64,000 bases of DNA, taken from Alphaproteobacteria bacterium. GTDB taxonomy: Bacteria > Pseudomonadota > Alphaproteobacteria > UBA8366 > Aestuariispiraceae. The notes beneath the pieces were generated by a model that was given only the letters and a program-made list of their open reading frames with translations, had not been told where the DNA came from and did no database searches. The stretch's first letter is position 1; every line of letters begins with the position of its first letter. The position numbers were made by a program, and so were the translations under genes. Of this stretch, positions 38,738 through 48,306 are shown one piece after another. The stretch lies in the NCBI GenBank assembly GCA_033344895.1, contig JAWPMN010000001.1, positions 1,426,001 through 1,490,000 on the forward strand, given 5' to 3'.

Positions 38738-39361
38738 ATGAAAACCGACGGTATGACCGAAGAAGAGATCAACCGCCGCCATGCCGAGAAGATGGCCAAG
38801 AAAAAGGCAGCGCGCGACAAGATGCTCGCCGACAAGAATATCGAGAAGGGTCTGCTGATCGTTCATACCGGAAAGGGCAAGGGCAAGACGACAGCCGCCA
38901 TGGGCCTGGCCGCGCGCGCCGTCGGAAACGGCAAGAAGGTCTGCATCGTTCAGTTCGTCAAAGGTGTCTGGAACACCGGCGAGCGCGAAGTTTTGAAACA
39001 TTTTCCTGATTTATGCGTCATGAAGGCGATGGGCGAAGGCTTCACCTGGGATACCCAGGACCGCGCCCGGGACATCGCCGCGGCGCAGGCGGCATGGGAT
39101 TTCGCCAAGGAGGCCATGGCCGACCCCAGCTTCGACATGGTTATCCTGGACGAAATGAACATCGTCCTGCGCTACGACTACCTGGATCTGGCGGACGTCA
39201 TGGAGACGCTGAAGGGCAAACGGGAAATGCTGCACGTCGTGGTGACCGGCCGGAACGCAAAGGAGGAGCTGATCGAGGCAGCCGATCTGGTGACCGAAAT
39301 GACCCAGGTGAAACATCCGTTCCGCGCCGGTGTGAAGGCGCAGATCGGTATCGAATTCTGA
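38738..39361 (+). CDS. cobO: Cob(I)yrinic acid a,c-diamide adenosyltransferase
   Basis: 207 aa. P-loop LLIVHTGKGKGKTTAAMGLA near residue 38, then VQFVKGVWNTGERE and the acidic motif LDEMNIVLRYDYLD, VVTGRNAKEELIEAADLVTEM, all features of CobO/BtuR. It transfers the 5'-deoxyadenosyl group from ATP to the corrin cobalt. An N-terminal Lys-rich helix (EEEINRRHAEKMAKKKAARD) is typical. cobQ lies two genes downstream. No B12 riboswitch was recognisable upstream (38580-38737). Confidence 0.95.
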   Translation: MKTDGMTEEEINRRHAEKMAKKKAARDKMLADKNIEKGLLIVHTGKGKGKTTAAMGLAARAVGNGKKVCIVQFVKGVWNTGEREVLKHFPDLCVMKAMGEGFTWDTQDRARDIAAAQAAWDFAKEAMADPSFDMVILDEMNIVLRYDYLDLADVMETLKGKREMLHVVVTGRNAKEELIEAADLVTEMTQVKHPFRAGVKAQIGIEF

Positions 39362-39410
39362 ACCGCGCCCGGACGGGCAGCCGCGCGCCGGAACGAAAGG
39401 AAACGACATT

Positions 39411-40100
39411 ATGCGTATGATCGCCGCGTTTACCCTTGCACTCGCCTTGGCGACCGCGCTGCCCTTCGGCAATGCACGTGCCGACAAGCTGGATGCCGAA
39501 CAACTGGTCAATGATGCCGAATTCACCGTGAAGCGGATGTGGGATCATCCGGAGTTCAAGGAATACATCCGCACCTATCTGCGTCGCGCCAAGGGTGTCG
39601 TAGTCGTCCCGACCCTGCTGAAGGGTGGGTTCATCATTGGCGGCGAGGGCGGCTCCGGCGTGCTGCTGGCCCGGGCACAGAACAATGAATGGAGCTACCC
39701 GTCCTTCGTCTCCGTCGGATCCGCTTCGATCGGGCTGCAGATCGGGGGGCAGACATCCGAACTGATGCTGATCATCATGACGGGTCGCGGATTGCAGGCC
39801 ATCCTGGACGATCAGGTTCAGATCGGCGGCGAGTTGAGCGGCGCAATCGGCCCCTATGGCGGCAGCGCCGAGGCGTCGACCACGACCAATCTGGATGCCG
39901 ACATCATCGCCTATTCGATTTCCAAGGGTGCCTTTGTCGGAGTGAATATCGAGGGTACCGCCCTGGTGCCGCGTGGCGGCCTGATCCGGTCCTATTACGG
40001 CCAGAACGTGTCGCCGCACGGCGTCGTGCTGGAAGGGAAAGTCGGCAATCCACACGCGGATTCGCTGCGGAACACCCTGAAGAGCCTGATTTCCCAGTAG
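39411..40100 (+). CDS. SYLF-domain (Ysc84-like) lipid-binding protein, secreted
   Basis: 229 aa with a Sec signal peptide ([19 protein letters not shown], cleavage about residue 24). The mature protein is a SYLF/Ysc84 fold: [48 protein letters not shown], then [15 protein letters not shown] and [24 protein letters not shown] proteins bind phospholipids in eukaryotes; bacterial members are periplasmic and poorly understood. It sits between cobO and cobQ, without obvious link to cobamide synthesis. Confidence 0.88.
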   Translation: MRMIAAFTLALALATALPFGNARADKLDAEQLVNDAEFTVKRMWDHPEFKEYIRTYLRRAKGVVVVPTLLKGGFIIGGEGGSGVLLARAQNNEWSYPSFVSVGSASIGLQIGGQTSELMLIIMTGRGLQAILDDQVQIGGELSGAIGPYGGSAEASTTTNLDADIIAYSISKGAFVGVNIEGTALVPRGGLIRSYYGQNVSPHGVVLEGKVGNPHADSLRNTLKSLISQ

Positions 40101-40132
40101 TCCATCCCATTGGCCCAAGGGAGCCTGGCGGT

Positions 40133-41632
40133 ATGACGGCCGCACCCGATACCCCCGCAATCATGTTTCAGGGGACCGGTTCCGATGTCGGCAAGAGCCT
40201 GCTGGTCGCGGGCCTTGCGCGGGCCTTTACCCGGCGCGGCCTGAAGGTTGCGCCGTTCAAGCCGCAGAACATGTCGAACAATGCCGCCGTCACCCCCGAC
40301 GGCGGTGAAATCGGCCGCGCCCAGGCGCTTCAGGCCCGGGCCTGCGGCCGGCCGTCCGATACCGACATGAACCCGATCCTGCTGAAACCGCAGACCGATC
40401 TTGGGTCGCAGATCATCGTGCAGGGCAAGGTCTTCGGCACCGCCAAGGCACGGGATTACTACGGCCTGAAGCAGACCCTGCTGCCGAAGGCACTGGAAAG
40501 CTTCGACCGGCTGGCAGGGCATGCGGATCTGGTTCTGGTCGAAGGCGCGGGCAGTCCGGCCGAAATCAATCTGCGTGCCGGTGACATCGCCAATATGGGC
40601 TTCGCCGAAGCTGCGGACCTGCCCGTCATTCTGGTCGCCGATATCGACCGCGGCGGGGTCATCGCCAGCGTTGTCGGCACCCATGCCGTGCTGGATGCGG
40701 CCGAGCAGGAACGTTTGCGCGGATATCTGATCAACAAGTTCCGCGGCGACATCTCGCTGTTCGACGACGGGATAAGCGCCATCGGAAGCCGCACGGGCCT
40801 GGATTGCCTGGGGGTTCTGCCCTGGTTCCCGGACGCGGTTATGTTGCCCGCTGAAGATGCCGTCGCCATCGACCGGGGGGTCGTCGCAACCACCGGGACT
40901 GGTCAGAAGCCGATCAGGATCGTGGTCCCCCGCCTGTCCCGGATTGCCAATTTCGATGACCTGGACCCACTGCGCGGAGAGGCCGATGTATCGGTCGAGA
41001 TCGTGCCGGCCGGCAAGCCGCTGCCGGGCGACGCGGATCTGATCCTGCTTCCGGGGTCGAAGGCCACCATTGCCGACCTGGAGGATTTTCGCCGCAACGG
41101 CTGGGATATCGACCTGCTGGGCCATCTGCGGCGCGGCGGGCGGGTACTGGGGCTCTGCGCGGGCTATCAGATGCTGGGACGCACAATCGCCGACCCCCAG
41201 GGTATCGAAGGGCCGCCGGGCACAGTGGACGGCCTGTCTCTGCTGGATGTCGACACCGTCCTTCAGGGGCCGAAGCGCCTGGTCGAGGCAACCGGCCGCG
41301 ATCTGGCGACCGGACAGGCGATTTCAGGCTATGAGATGCATATGGGACGGACAACCGGCCCGGGCTGCGACACGCCCGCCGTGGAGATCGATGGGCGGCC
41401 GGACGGTGCCGTAAGCGCCAATGGACAGGTCTCCGGTTGCTATCTGCACGGCATCTTCGCCTCCGACGCGTTCCGCGCCGCCTATCTGGCCCAGTTCCGT
41501 CAGGGCCGGGATGCCGGGTCACAGTATGAGGCCACGGTCGAGCGTACACTGGACAGGCTGGCCGACCATCTGGAGCAGCATTGCGATCTGGACCGGATGC
41601 TGTTCATTGCACGGAGCCGCACGGCCCCCTGA
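40133..41632 (+). CDS. cobQ: Cobyric acid synthase (adenosylcobyric acid synthase)
   Basis: 499 aa from ATG 40133 (RBS AAGGGAG). The N-terminal ATP-binding domain has [20 protein letters not shown] and [11 protein letters not shown]; the C-terminal class I amidotransferase-like domain has the nucleophile Cys in [12 protein letters not shown] and a His near [10 protein letters not shown] and GCYLHGIF. It amidates side chains b, d, e and g of adenosylcobyrinic diamide. Follows cobO and the SYLF gene, consistent with a cobamide operon. Confidence 0.96.
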   Translation: MTAAPDTPAIMFQGTGSDVGKSLLVAGLARAFTRRGLKVAPFKPQNMSNNAAVTPDGGEIGRAQALQARACGRPSDTDMNPILLKPQTDLGSQIIVQGKVFGTAKARDYYGLKQTLLPKALESFDRLAGHADLVLVEGAGSPAEINLRAGDIANMGFAEAADLPVILVADIDRGGVIASVVGTHAVLDAAEQERLRGYLINKFRGDISLFDDGISAIGSRTGLDCLGVLPWFPDAVMLPAEDAVAIDRGVVATTGTGQKPIRIVVPRLSRIANFDDLDPLRGEADVSVEIVPAGKPLPGDADLILLPGSKATIADLEDFRRNGWDIDLLGHLRRGGRVLGLCAGYQMLGRTIADPQGIEGPPGTVDGLSLLDVDTVLQGPKRLVEATGRDLATGQAISGYEMHMGRTTGPGCDTPAVEIDGRPDGAVSANGQVSGCYLHGIFASDAFRAAYLAQFRQGRDAGSQYEATVERTLDRLADHLEQHCDLDRMLFIARSRTAP

Positions 41633-41659
41633 TCAAGACCGTTACGGGAGAGAAGCACG

Positions 41660-42346
41660 ATGTCCGGACCGGATTTCGAGACGCCGGTATTTGAGCCCCT
41701 TGAGGGCTATATCCGCTACCCGGAGGAAGAAATGCGCGCCCGGGCGGAAGCCTTCCGCGCCACGTTGAAGCGTCGACGCACGGTGCGCGATTACGAGGAC
41801 CGGCCGGTCCCGCATGCGGTCCTCGAAGCCTGTCTGGAGGCCGCGGCCTCCGCCCCGTCGGGCGCCAACATGCAGCCCTGGCATTTCACCGTGATCGAGG
41901 ACCCCGCGGTCAAGCGCCGGATCCGGATCGCTGCGGAAGAGGAAGAGCGTGACTTCTACGACGGTCGCGCACCGGAGGAATGGCTGCGCGCGCTGGCCCC
42001 GCTTGGCACCGACGCCGACAAGGGATTCCTGGAACGGGCAACGCTGATCGCGATCTTTGCCCAGCGCTATGGGAGCCTGCCCGACGGAACCCGGGTGAAG
42101 CACTATTACGTCCCCGAATCCGTCGGCATCGCGACCGGGTTTCTGATCGCCGCCCTGCACCATGCGGGGCTGGCCACCCTGACCCATACCCCCAGCCCCA
42201 TGGGATTCCTGTCCGAAATCTGTGGACGCCCGGAAAACGAGAAGCCCTACCTGCTTCTGGTCACGGGTTATCCCGCAGCCGACTGCACCGTTCCGGTCTT
42301 CGGCGGCACGCGTCGCCCGCCGGAAGACTACACCAGCTGGATCTGA
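41660..42346 (+). CDS. Nitroreductase-fold flavoprotein, iodotyrosine-deiodinase-like
   Basis: 228 aa. FMN-binding [20 protein letters not shown] and [16 protein letters not shown] (Arg/Ser/Gln contacts), the active-site lid [20 protein letters not shown], then [20 protein letters not shown] and [16 protein letters not shown]. The E-x-x-x-Y-x-x-x-K lid and THTPSPM are diagnostic of IYD homologues, which reductively remove halogen from tyrosine analogues. It follows cobQ by 27 bp; it is not BluB, which lacks this lid. The native bacterial substrate is uncertain. Confidence 0.85.
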   Translation: MSGPDFETPVFEPLEGYIRYPEEEMRARAEAFRATLKRRRTVRDYEDRPVPHAVLEACLEAAASAPSGANMQPWHFTVIEDPAVKRRIRIAAEEEERDFYDGRAPEEWLRALAPLGTDADKGFLERATLIAIFAQRYGSLPDGTRVKHYYVPESVGIATGFLIAALHHAGLATLTHTPSPMGFLSEICGRPENEKPYLLLVTGYPAADCTVPVFGGTRRPPEDYTSWI

Positions 42347-42349
42347 CGG

Positions 42350-43903
42350 TTACTTCCAGCGCGGCTCGAACGGGACCGGTCGTGGATATCGCGATGCGAA
42401 ATCGTGCTGGGTCAGGTCCATATGACTGCGCGTGTATTCCTCCGTCGCGTCGCGTTTGGGCTGCCAGTCCCAGGCATGCTGCCGACCGATGCGAAGAGCG
42501 CCGGACAGGACCCGTCGGCGATTCTGACTGTCCAGCACCTGGTCGCGTATCGCGGCAGGATCCCAGTGATCGCCAGCCCAGCCCCTGAACATGGCGAGGC
42601 GGTCGGATTGATCAGGGTTCCCGGCGAGGTTGGTCAGTTCGTTCGGGTCGCTGGATAGATCGAACAATTGCTCCGGGTCGCCGGGACAGCAGGTGTACTT
42701 CCAGCTCCCTTCGCGCAGCAGGAGCATCGGCTGGCCGGTTCCCTCCGCCGTATATTCCGCGACGGTGCGGTTCCGTGCCGTCGTGCCGTCCGCGAAGTTG
42801 AGCAGGCTTTCGCCATCCAGCGGGTCGACCGGGTCCGGTATCGCCGCACCAGTTCCTTCGGCGGCCATCTGCATCAATGTCGGCGTTACATCGACCTGAC
42901 TGACCGGTTCCCGGACCACCATGCCCTGCGGCGTCCGACCCGGCACATGGAGGATCAGCGGTATCCGGCAGGACCATTCGAAGAAGCTCATCTTGTACCA
43001 CAGCCCGCGCTCACCCAGCATGTCGCCATGGTCGGCGACCACCATGATCGCGGTGTCGTCCGCCAGACCGCATTCGTCCAGCGCTTCACGCAGCCTTCCG
43101 AGCCAGTGATCGACATAGGAGACATTGGCCATATAGGCCCGCCGCGTCCGCCTGATGTCCTCCGGTCCGAAATCGACCGCGTCGATGGCCGAGACCTTCT
43201 CCAGCCGCAGGCTGTGCGGATCGTTTTCGTCGCGCGCGGGCCGCGGCACGGTCGGCATCGGAATATCCGTATCCTCGTACAGGTTCCAGAAGCTCGGCCG
43301 CGCGGCATAGGGGTCATGCGGATGGATGAAGCTGGAGACCAGACAGAAGGGCCGGCCGTCCTGGGAACGGGCGGCGTCGTAAATCGCCCTCAGGCTCGCC
43401 GCCCCGACCTCGTCATCATATTCCAGCTGGTTGGTGATCGCAGCCGGCCCCGACTGAATGATTGAGGACATGTTGTGATACCACAGGTCGATCCGCTCCT
43501 CCGGCTGGCGCCAATCCGGCACCCAGCCGAAATCTGCGGGATAGACGTCGGTTGTGTGCCGCTCCTCGAATCCGTGCAGTTGATCCGCGCCGACAAAGTG
43601 CATCTTGCCGGCCAGACCGGTGCGATATCCCATCATGCGCAGATAATGCGCGAAGGTCGGAACCGTCGACGGCAGATAGGCGGCATTGTCCCATCCGCCG
43701 AAGCGGGAAATGTACTGTCCCGTCATGAAGGCATAGCGGCCCGGTGTACACAGCGGGCTGTTGGTATAGGCGGCGTCGTAGCGGACGCCTTCGGATGCCA
43801 GCCGATCCATATGCGGGGTCCGAACAGCGTCGTTTCCATAGCAACCCACCATGAAAGGCGTCAGTTGATCGGCCATGAAGATGAGAATGTTGCGCGCGCC
43901 CAT
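42350..43903 (-). CDS. betC: Choline sulfatase
   Basis: 517 aa from ATG 43903 (RBS GGGGAG), a type I sulfatase. Formylglycine motif NSPLCTPGRYAFMTGQ with the modified Cys about residue 51; metal ligands in FMADQLTPFMVG and VVADHGDMLGERG; HPHDPY. The C-terminal choline-sulfatase domain is clear: RRRVLSGALRIGRQHAWDWQ and PKRDATEEYTRSH. It hydrolyses choline-O-sulfate to choline and sulfate; with BetI and sarcosine oxidase elsewhere it supports osmolyte catabolism. Convergent with the flavoprotein gene, 3 bp apart. Confidence 0.93.
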   Translation of the reverse strand: MGARNILIFMADQLTPFMVGCYGNDAVRTPHMDRLASEGVRYDAAYTNSPLCTPGRYAFMTGQYISRFGGWDNAAYLPSTVPTFAHYLRMMGYRTGLAGKMHFVGADQLHGFEERHTTDVYPADFGWVPDWRQPEERIDLWYHNMSSIIQSGPAAITNQLEYDDEVGAASLRAIYDAARSQDGRPFCLVSSFIHPHDPYAARPSFWNLYEDTDIPMPTVPRPARDENDPHSLRLEKVSAIDAVDFGPEDIRRTRRAYMANVSYVDHWLGRLREALDECGLADDTAIMVVADHGDMLGERGLWYKMSFFEWSCRIPLILHVPGRTPQGMVVREPVSQVDVTPTLMQMAAEGTGAAIPDPVDPLDGESLLNFADGTTARNRTVAEYTAEGTGQPMLLLREGSWKYTCCPGDPEQLFDLSSDPNELTNLAGNPDQSDRLAMFRGWAGDHWDPAAIRDQVLDSQNRRRVLSGALRIGRQHAWDWQPKRDATEEYTRSHMDLTQHDFASRYPRPVPFEPRWK

Positions 43904-44078
43904 GACGTGATCTCCCCGTATTTTCGGCGTGAACCCTTCTTGCCCTGTGGCAGCGAATGGGCGCCCCCGCAAGCGGAAAACCGGCGAAAACCGCGAAAAT
44001 CAGCCGATCCATAAACGGCATGGATGGCGCCCAGATACGGCGTGAATGACCGCCTGGACAAAGGTCGAAATTAATATT

Positions 44079-44097
44079 GAGAATGATTATCAATTGC
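44079..44097. promoter_or_regulatory. Fur-box-like operator
   Basis: GAGAATGATTATCAATTGC matches the 19-bp Fur consensus GATAATGATAATCATTATC at 14 of 19 positions, including AATGAT-ATCA. It stands 56 bp upstream of the small ORF at 44153 in an AT-rich spot between the divergent betC gene and that ORF. Iron control of the following genes is inferred. Confidence 0.65.
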
Positions 44098-44152
44098 GTT
44101 ATTGAGAGTTAAGCGGATCGCCAAGCCGATGCGCAACGGAAGGAGAAAGCTT

Positions 44153-44317
44153 ATGACACTGGCCTCAGGAACCGGCGCCCGCGCCGGCTGCAGATCGGAA
44201 AACGCGTCCCGCGCGATGACCTGTGGGTGGGCCGACAGCCTGTTTCTGCTGCGCGGTCGTCGCCTGTCGCGACGCCAGGCGGCAAACGGAACGATGGAGG
44301 TCGTGGCGGCATGCTGA
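44153..44317 (+). CDS. Small ORF, possible leader of a Fur-controlled pair
   Basis: 54 codons starting MTLASGTGARAGCRSENAS, with a strong RBS (AAGGAGAAAG, 44140-44149) 3-4 bp before ATG 44153. The protein is basic and Cys-containing (four Cys) without recognised domain; it does not match HemP. Its stop overlaps the next gene's ATG (ATGCTGA, 44311-44317), so its main role may be translational coupling. It could also be a real peptide. Preceded by a Fur-box-like site. Confidence 0.5.
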   Translation: MTLASGTGARAGCRSENASRAMTCGWADSLFLLRGRRLSRRQAANGTMEVVAAC

Positions 44318-44841
44318 TCCGAATGGCGGGACCCGGACCGATCGACGCGCTGTACCACGCGGTCCGCTTCGACGACCTGAAATTCGCCGAGCGGCTTGCG
44401 GTCTGGACTCTTCGCCTTTGGAATCAATCGGTCGCGCCGGACGGGTCTCACCGAAACATCCTGTCCATCGCCTATGAAAAGGCCGGCGCACCGGACGCCA
44501 TGCCCTCCATCGACGGAACGCTCTGGGCGTTCCAGATCGGCGGCCACAGGAAACTGTCCGTCGGATATCCCTGCACGGCAACGCTCTCGGAGGATGAGCG
44601 CCGCCTTCTACATCTGCTGGCCTGCTATCAGGCGGGGGCGGCCCCGGCCGCGCGACCGGTGCTGGACACCCTGGCGCCCGCCGCAACCGCCCGCGCCGTG
44701 CAGGCCCCCCTCTCCGTCTGGGCGGCGTGCCTGGAACGCGCCGGCCTGGTCCTGCCAATTCGCGATTGGGACCTGCCGGAGCTGCGCGGTCCGGTTCAGA
44801 TTGAATCGACCTCTACGCAACACCAGCGCGCGGTTCACTGA
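44311..44841 (+). CDS. Unknown protein coupled to the small ORF
   Basis: 176 aa from ATG 44311. It has the segments LYHAVRFDDLKFAERLAVWT, AYEKAGAPDAMPSIDGTLWA then FQIGGHRKLSVGYPCTATLS and EDERRLLHLLACYQAGAAPA, mixed helix and strand with no TM segment or signal peptide. I do not recognise the family. Its only RBS is inside the upstream small ORF, so it appears translated by reinitiation and likely responds to iron through the Fur-box-like site. It overlaps the convergent kinase gene by 7 bp at the 3' ends. Confidence 0.6.
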   Translation: MLIRMAGPGPIDALYHAVRFDDLKFAERLAVWTLRLWNQSVAPDGSHRNILSIAYEKAGAPDAMPSIDGTLWAFQIGGHRKLSVGYPCTATLSEDERRLLHLLACYQAGAAPAARPVLDTLAPAATARAVQAPLSVWAACLERAGLVLPIRDWDLPELRGPVQIESTSTQHQRAVH

Positions 44842-46751
44842 CTTTCCGCCGTCGCCTCCGCTTTCTGAGGCCCCTGCTTCGGCGGTACGATATGCCGGTT
44901 GAGAACGTCGAACAGGGCGTTGGGAACAACCGGCTTCGGCAGATAATCGTCGAAACCGTGTCCCAGATAGCGTTCCCGCGCCCGGTCCAGCGCATCCGCC
45001 GTCAATGCCACAATCGTTGCTGCCGCGTTCGGGCCGCCGGTGGACCGGATGGTCCTGGCCGCCTCGATCCCGTCCATGTTGGGCATCTGCGAATCCATCA
45101 GGATCAGATCGTAGCGCATGGCGCCGGCCTTCTGCACCGCGACGATGCCGTCTTCCGCGAAGTCGACAAGGCCGCACCCCAGAGCCGCCAATAGGGTGCC
45201 GATCAATTCGCGATTGGTCTCGTTGTCCTCCGCCACCAGCAGGCGGGCGGATGACCAGTCCGGCGCATCATCCCCCTCATCGGCGATGACCGACGGTTTC
45301 GGCGAGTCCCCCACAATCTCTGCACTGAGTTCCAACGGCACTTCGAAGGCAAAGGTCGCGCCGGCACCGGGACGTCCCTCGGCCCGGACGGTTCCGTCCA
45401 TCGCGTCGATGATCCGCTTGACGATGGCGAGGCCCAGCCCGGTACCACCGAAGCGGCGGGTCGTGGACTCGTCCTCCTGCGTGAAGGCCTCGAACAGCTG
45501 TTCCGCCGCAGCGGGGTCGAATCCGATCCCGGTGTCGACCACTTCGATACGGACCCGGATCCTGTTTTCCGTCACCTCGGTCCGCTGGGCCCGGATCGTG
45601 ACGCCGCCTTTCTTCGTGAACTTGAGGGCGTTGCTGATCAGGTTCGTCAGCACCTGCCGTATCCGCGTCGGATCCCCCAGAACGACGGTATCCAGCTCCG
45701 GCCGCAGGTCCAGAGACAGGTCCAGCCCCTTCTCCGAACAATCGCTGCCGAAAACCTCGGCAGCCTCCGTGATCAGGCGCGACAGGTTGAACGGCACCGC
45801 TTCGAGGACCAGCTGGTCGGCCTCCATCTTGCTGACATCCAGGATGTCGTTGAGAATCGACAGCAAGGACCGCGCGGAGCGTTGAACAATTTCCGCATAG
45901 CGTCGTTGCGTCGGCGCAAGCGGTCCGGATGCCAGAAGATCCGCCATGCCGATGATCCCGTTCATCGGCGTCCGGATTTCATGGCTCATGCTGGAGAGGA
46001 ACTGGGTCTTCGCCGCATTGGCCCGCTCTGCGTCGTATCGCGCTTCCTCCACCCGCGCCATGCTGTCGCGCACATGGCGGAGAGCCGGCCAGATCACGAA
46101 CACGCCGCAGATCAGCAGCGTGGCCAGCATGGCCAGCCACAGCACCAGTGTCACGACCGACAGCTTGGTCTGGGCGTCTTCGGCGGCCTTCTGATAGAGC
46201 AGGACGGCACCATCCAGTCCTTGCAGCAGGGGGTGCCGCGCCTCCCGCGCCAGCTGGTCCAGGTCGTTCTCCGACGCGACACCGGTACGTGTATCGCGCT
46301 CAACCCGTTCCGCCGCCTCCAGAAAGGAGCGGACCTGCATGTCCAGGGTGGGGTCACCCGCAAAATAGTATGCCGCCACGGTCTCGTCGGGCGGCGGCAT
46401 TCCCCAGACGGAATCACCATGGGCGAGGGCGGTATGCGCCGCCCGCATCTGATCCACTGCCGCATGCAGGTCGTCGCGCGTCCCTTCCCGCGCAGCACCG
46501 TGCCGCGCTGCCTCACGGGATGCCTCCACGGCAAGCGCCGCAATGCGCTGGCTCAGCATCCGCTGACGGCCGCTGACATTGATCAGTTGCGCATATGCAC
46601 TCTGGGAATCGACGACCTGCTTCGAGATCAGGAATTCGGTACTTGCCAACACGCCCACAAGCGCCAGGGCCAACACAACTCTCAGGGCGAGTTTCCGATA
46701 CACCAGCCGACTATCGGGCGAAGTTCCGGAATCGCGATTGCCCTCTGTCAT
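44835..46751 (-). CDS. Hybrid sensor histidine kinase with PilJ-type sensor
   Basis: 638 aa. TM1 about 24-44; the periplasmic sensor begins YAQLINVSGRQRMLSQRIAA, the P-box of PilJ/NarX-type nitrate or nitrite sensors; TM2 about 200-225. HisKA with His257 in SSMSHEIRTPMNGIIGM; HATPase with NLISNALKFTKKGG and GGTGLGLAIVK. A C-terminal receiver has LLVAEDNETNRELI and phospho-acceptor Asp553 in LILMDSQMPNMDG. A complete phosphorelay input; no Hpt or response regulator neighbours. The ligand is unproven. Confidence 0.9.
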   Translation of the reverse strand: MTEGNRDSGTSPDSRLVYRKLALRVVLALALVGVLASTEFLISKQVVDSQSAYAQLINVSGRQRMLSQRIAALAVEASREAARHGAAREGTRDDLHAAVDQMRAAHTALAHGDSVWGMPPPDETVAAYYFAGDPTLDMQVRSFLEAAERVERDTRTGVASENDLDQLAREARHPLLQGLDGAVLLYQKAAEDAQTKLSVVTLVLWLAMLATLLICGVFVIWPALRHVRDSMARVEEARYDAERANAAKTQFLSSMSHEIRTPMNGIIGMADLLASGPLAPTQRRYAEIVQRSARSLLSILNDILDVSKMEADQLVLEAVPFNLSRLITEAAEVFGSDCSEKGLDLSLDLRPELDTVVLGDPTRIRQVLTNLISNALKFTKKGGVTIRAQRTEVTENRIRVRIEVVDTGIGFDPAAAEQLFEAFTQEDESTTRRFGGTGLGLAIVKRIIDAMDGTVRAEGRPGAGATFAFEVPLELSAEIVGDSPKPSVIADEGDDAPDWSSARLLVAEDNETNRELIGTLLAALGCGLVDFAEDGIVAVQKAGAMRYDLILMDSQMPNMDGIEAARTIRSTGGPNAAATIVALTADALDRARERYLGHGFDDYLPKPVVPNALFDVLNRHIVPPKQGPQKAEATAESQ

Positions 46752-46973
46752 ATCACCCCTCGGGTCATCCGATACGCTGCGTTCAGGCTATCCTTCCTTG
46801 CGGCATCGCGAAAGGGGCCACCGTCTCCCCAACATGAAAATCCCCGCTTGCCAGCCCCGCTTGCCAAGGGCGCGCAGGCCCACTAGAACGCCGTGACAGG
46901 CGAGAAAACCGGCATCCCGTCATGGTTCTACCGCATCGAACACCACATTGCGTCAGCACAGGGAACAAGTGAG

Positions 46974-48188
46974 ATGACCAAATCCGTAAAGAAAGTCGTA
47001 TTGGCCTATTCCGGCGGTCTGGACACCTCGGTCATCCTGCGCTGGCTGCAGGACACCTATCAGTGTGAGGTCGTGACCTTCACCGCCGATCTGGGTCAGG
47101 GTGAGGAGCTGGAGCCGGCGCGGCAGAAGGCGGAAATGATGGGGATCAAGGAGATCTTCATCGACGATCTGCGCGAGGAATTCACCCGCGACTATGTCTT
47201 CCCGATGTTCCGGGCGAACGCGCTGTATGAAGGCACCTATCTGCTGGGCACCTCGATCGCGCGGCCGCTTATCGCCAAGCGCCAGATCGAGATTGCCGAA
47301 ATGACCGGGGCGGACGCAGTGGCCCACGGCGCGACCGGCAAGGGCAACGATCAGGTCCGCTTCGAGCTGGGCTATTACGCCCTGAAGCCGGATATCAAGA
47401 TCATCTCGCCGTGGCGCGAATGGGACCTGACCTCACGCACGAAGCTGATCGACTATGCCGAGAAGCATCAGATTCCGGTGCCCAAGGACAAACGCGGCGA
47501 AGCGCCTTTCTCGCAGGACGCCAACCTGCTGCACATCTCTTCCGAAGGAAAGATCCTGGAGGATCCGGCCCAACCCGCCGACATGGACCTGATCCTCAGC
47601 CGCATGGTCACGCCGGAGAACGCGCCGGACCAGGCCGAGGAGATCGTGATCGATTTCGTCAACGGCGACCCGGTTGCGGTGAACGACGAAACACTGAGCC
47701 CGGCCGCGCTGCTGGCGAAGCTGAACGAGCTGGGCGGCAAGCACGGCGTCGGCTGCATCGACATCGTCGAGAACCGTTTCATCGGCATGAAGTCGCGCGG
47801 CGTCTACGAGACCCCCGGCGGCACCATCCTGTTCGCCATGCGCCGGGCGGTGGAAAGCCTGACGCTCGACCGCGGTGCCATGCATCTGAAGGACGAGCTG
47901 ATGCCGCGTTATGCGGAACTTGTCTATAACGGTTTCTGGTTCTCGCCGGAACGCGAGATGCTGCAGGCGGCGATCGACCATGCCAGCCAGGCGGTCACAG
48001 GTCGCGTCACCGCCAAACTGTACAAGGGCAACGTCATCGTCACTGGCCGCAGCGCACCGAAGAGCCTGTACGACGCCGACATCGTCACCTTCGAGGAAGA
48101 CAGCGTCTACGACCAGCGTGACGCGGAGGGCTTTATCAAGTTGAACGCCCTGCGCCTGCGGCTGCGCGGTCGGCTGATGGGGCGGTAA
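46974..48188 (+). CDS. argG: Argininosuccinate synthase
   Basis: 404 aa from ATG 46974 ([20 protein letters not shown]), preferred over the upstream in-frame start at 46893. The PP-loop [15 protein letters not shown] binds [19 protein letters not shown] and the downstream citrulline/aspartate contacts are typical. It condenses citrulline and aspartate in arginine biosynthesis. Monocistronic by spacing. The C-terminal [14 protein letters not shown] is family-typical. Confidence 0.97.
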   Translation: MTKSVKKVVLAYSGGLDTSVILRWLQDTYQCEVVTFTADLGQGEELEPARQKAEMMGIKEIFIDDLREEFTRDYVFPMFRANALYEGTYLLGTSIARPLIAKRQIEIAEMTGADAVAHGATGKGNDQVRFELGYYALKPDIKIISPWREWDLTSRTKLIDYAEKHQIPVPKDKRGEAPFSQDANLLHISSEGKILEDPAQPADMDLILSRMVTPENAPDQAEEIVIDFVNGDPVAVNDETLSPAALLAKLNELGGKHGVGCIDIVENRFIGMKSRGVYETPGGTILFAMRRAVESLTLDRGAMHLKDELMPRYAELVYNGFWFSPEREMLQAAIDHASQAVTGRVTAKLYKGNVIVTGRSAPKSLYDADIVTFEEDSVYDQRDAEGFIKLNALRLRLRGRLMGR

Positions 48189-48306
48189 CGAAACCCTTTC
48201 CATTTCAACATCCTGAATTGTAGACTCCCGGCCGGGCGTTGGGGAGGCGCACCGGCACAGCGGCATTGGACGCTGACGCGGAATCGCTGGAGTCTGGGGG
48301 AGTGCC

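Noticed and set aside
44102-44317. HemP/HmuP identity for the small ORF after the Fur-box-like site
   Set aside because: It lacks the conserved HemP core (GxxYRLRxTxxGKLILTK-like); only position after a Fur box suggests it.
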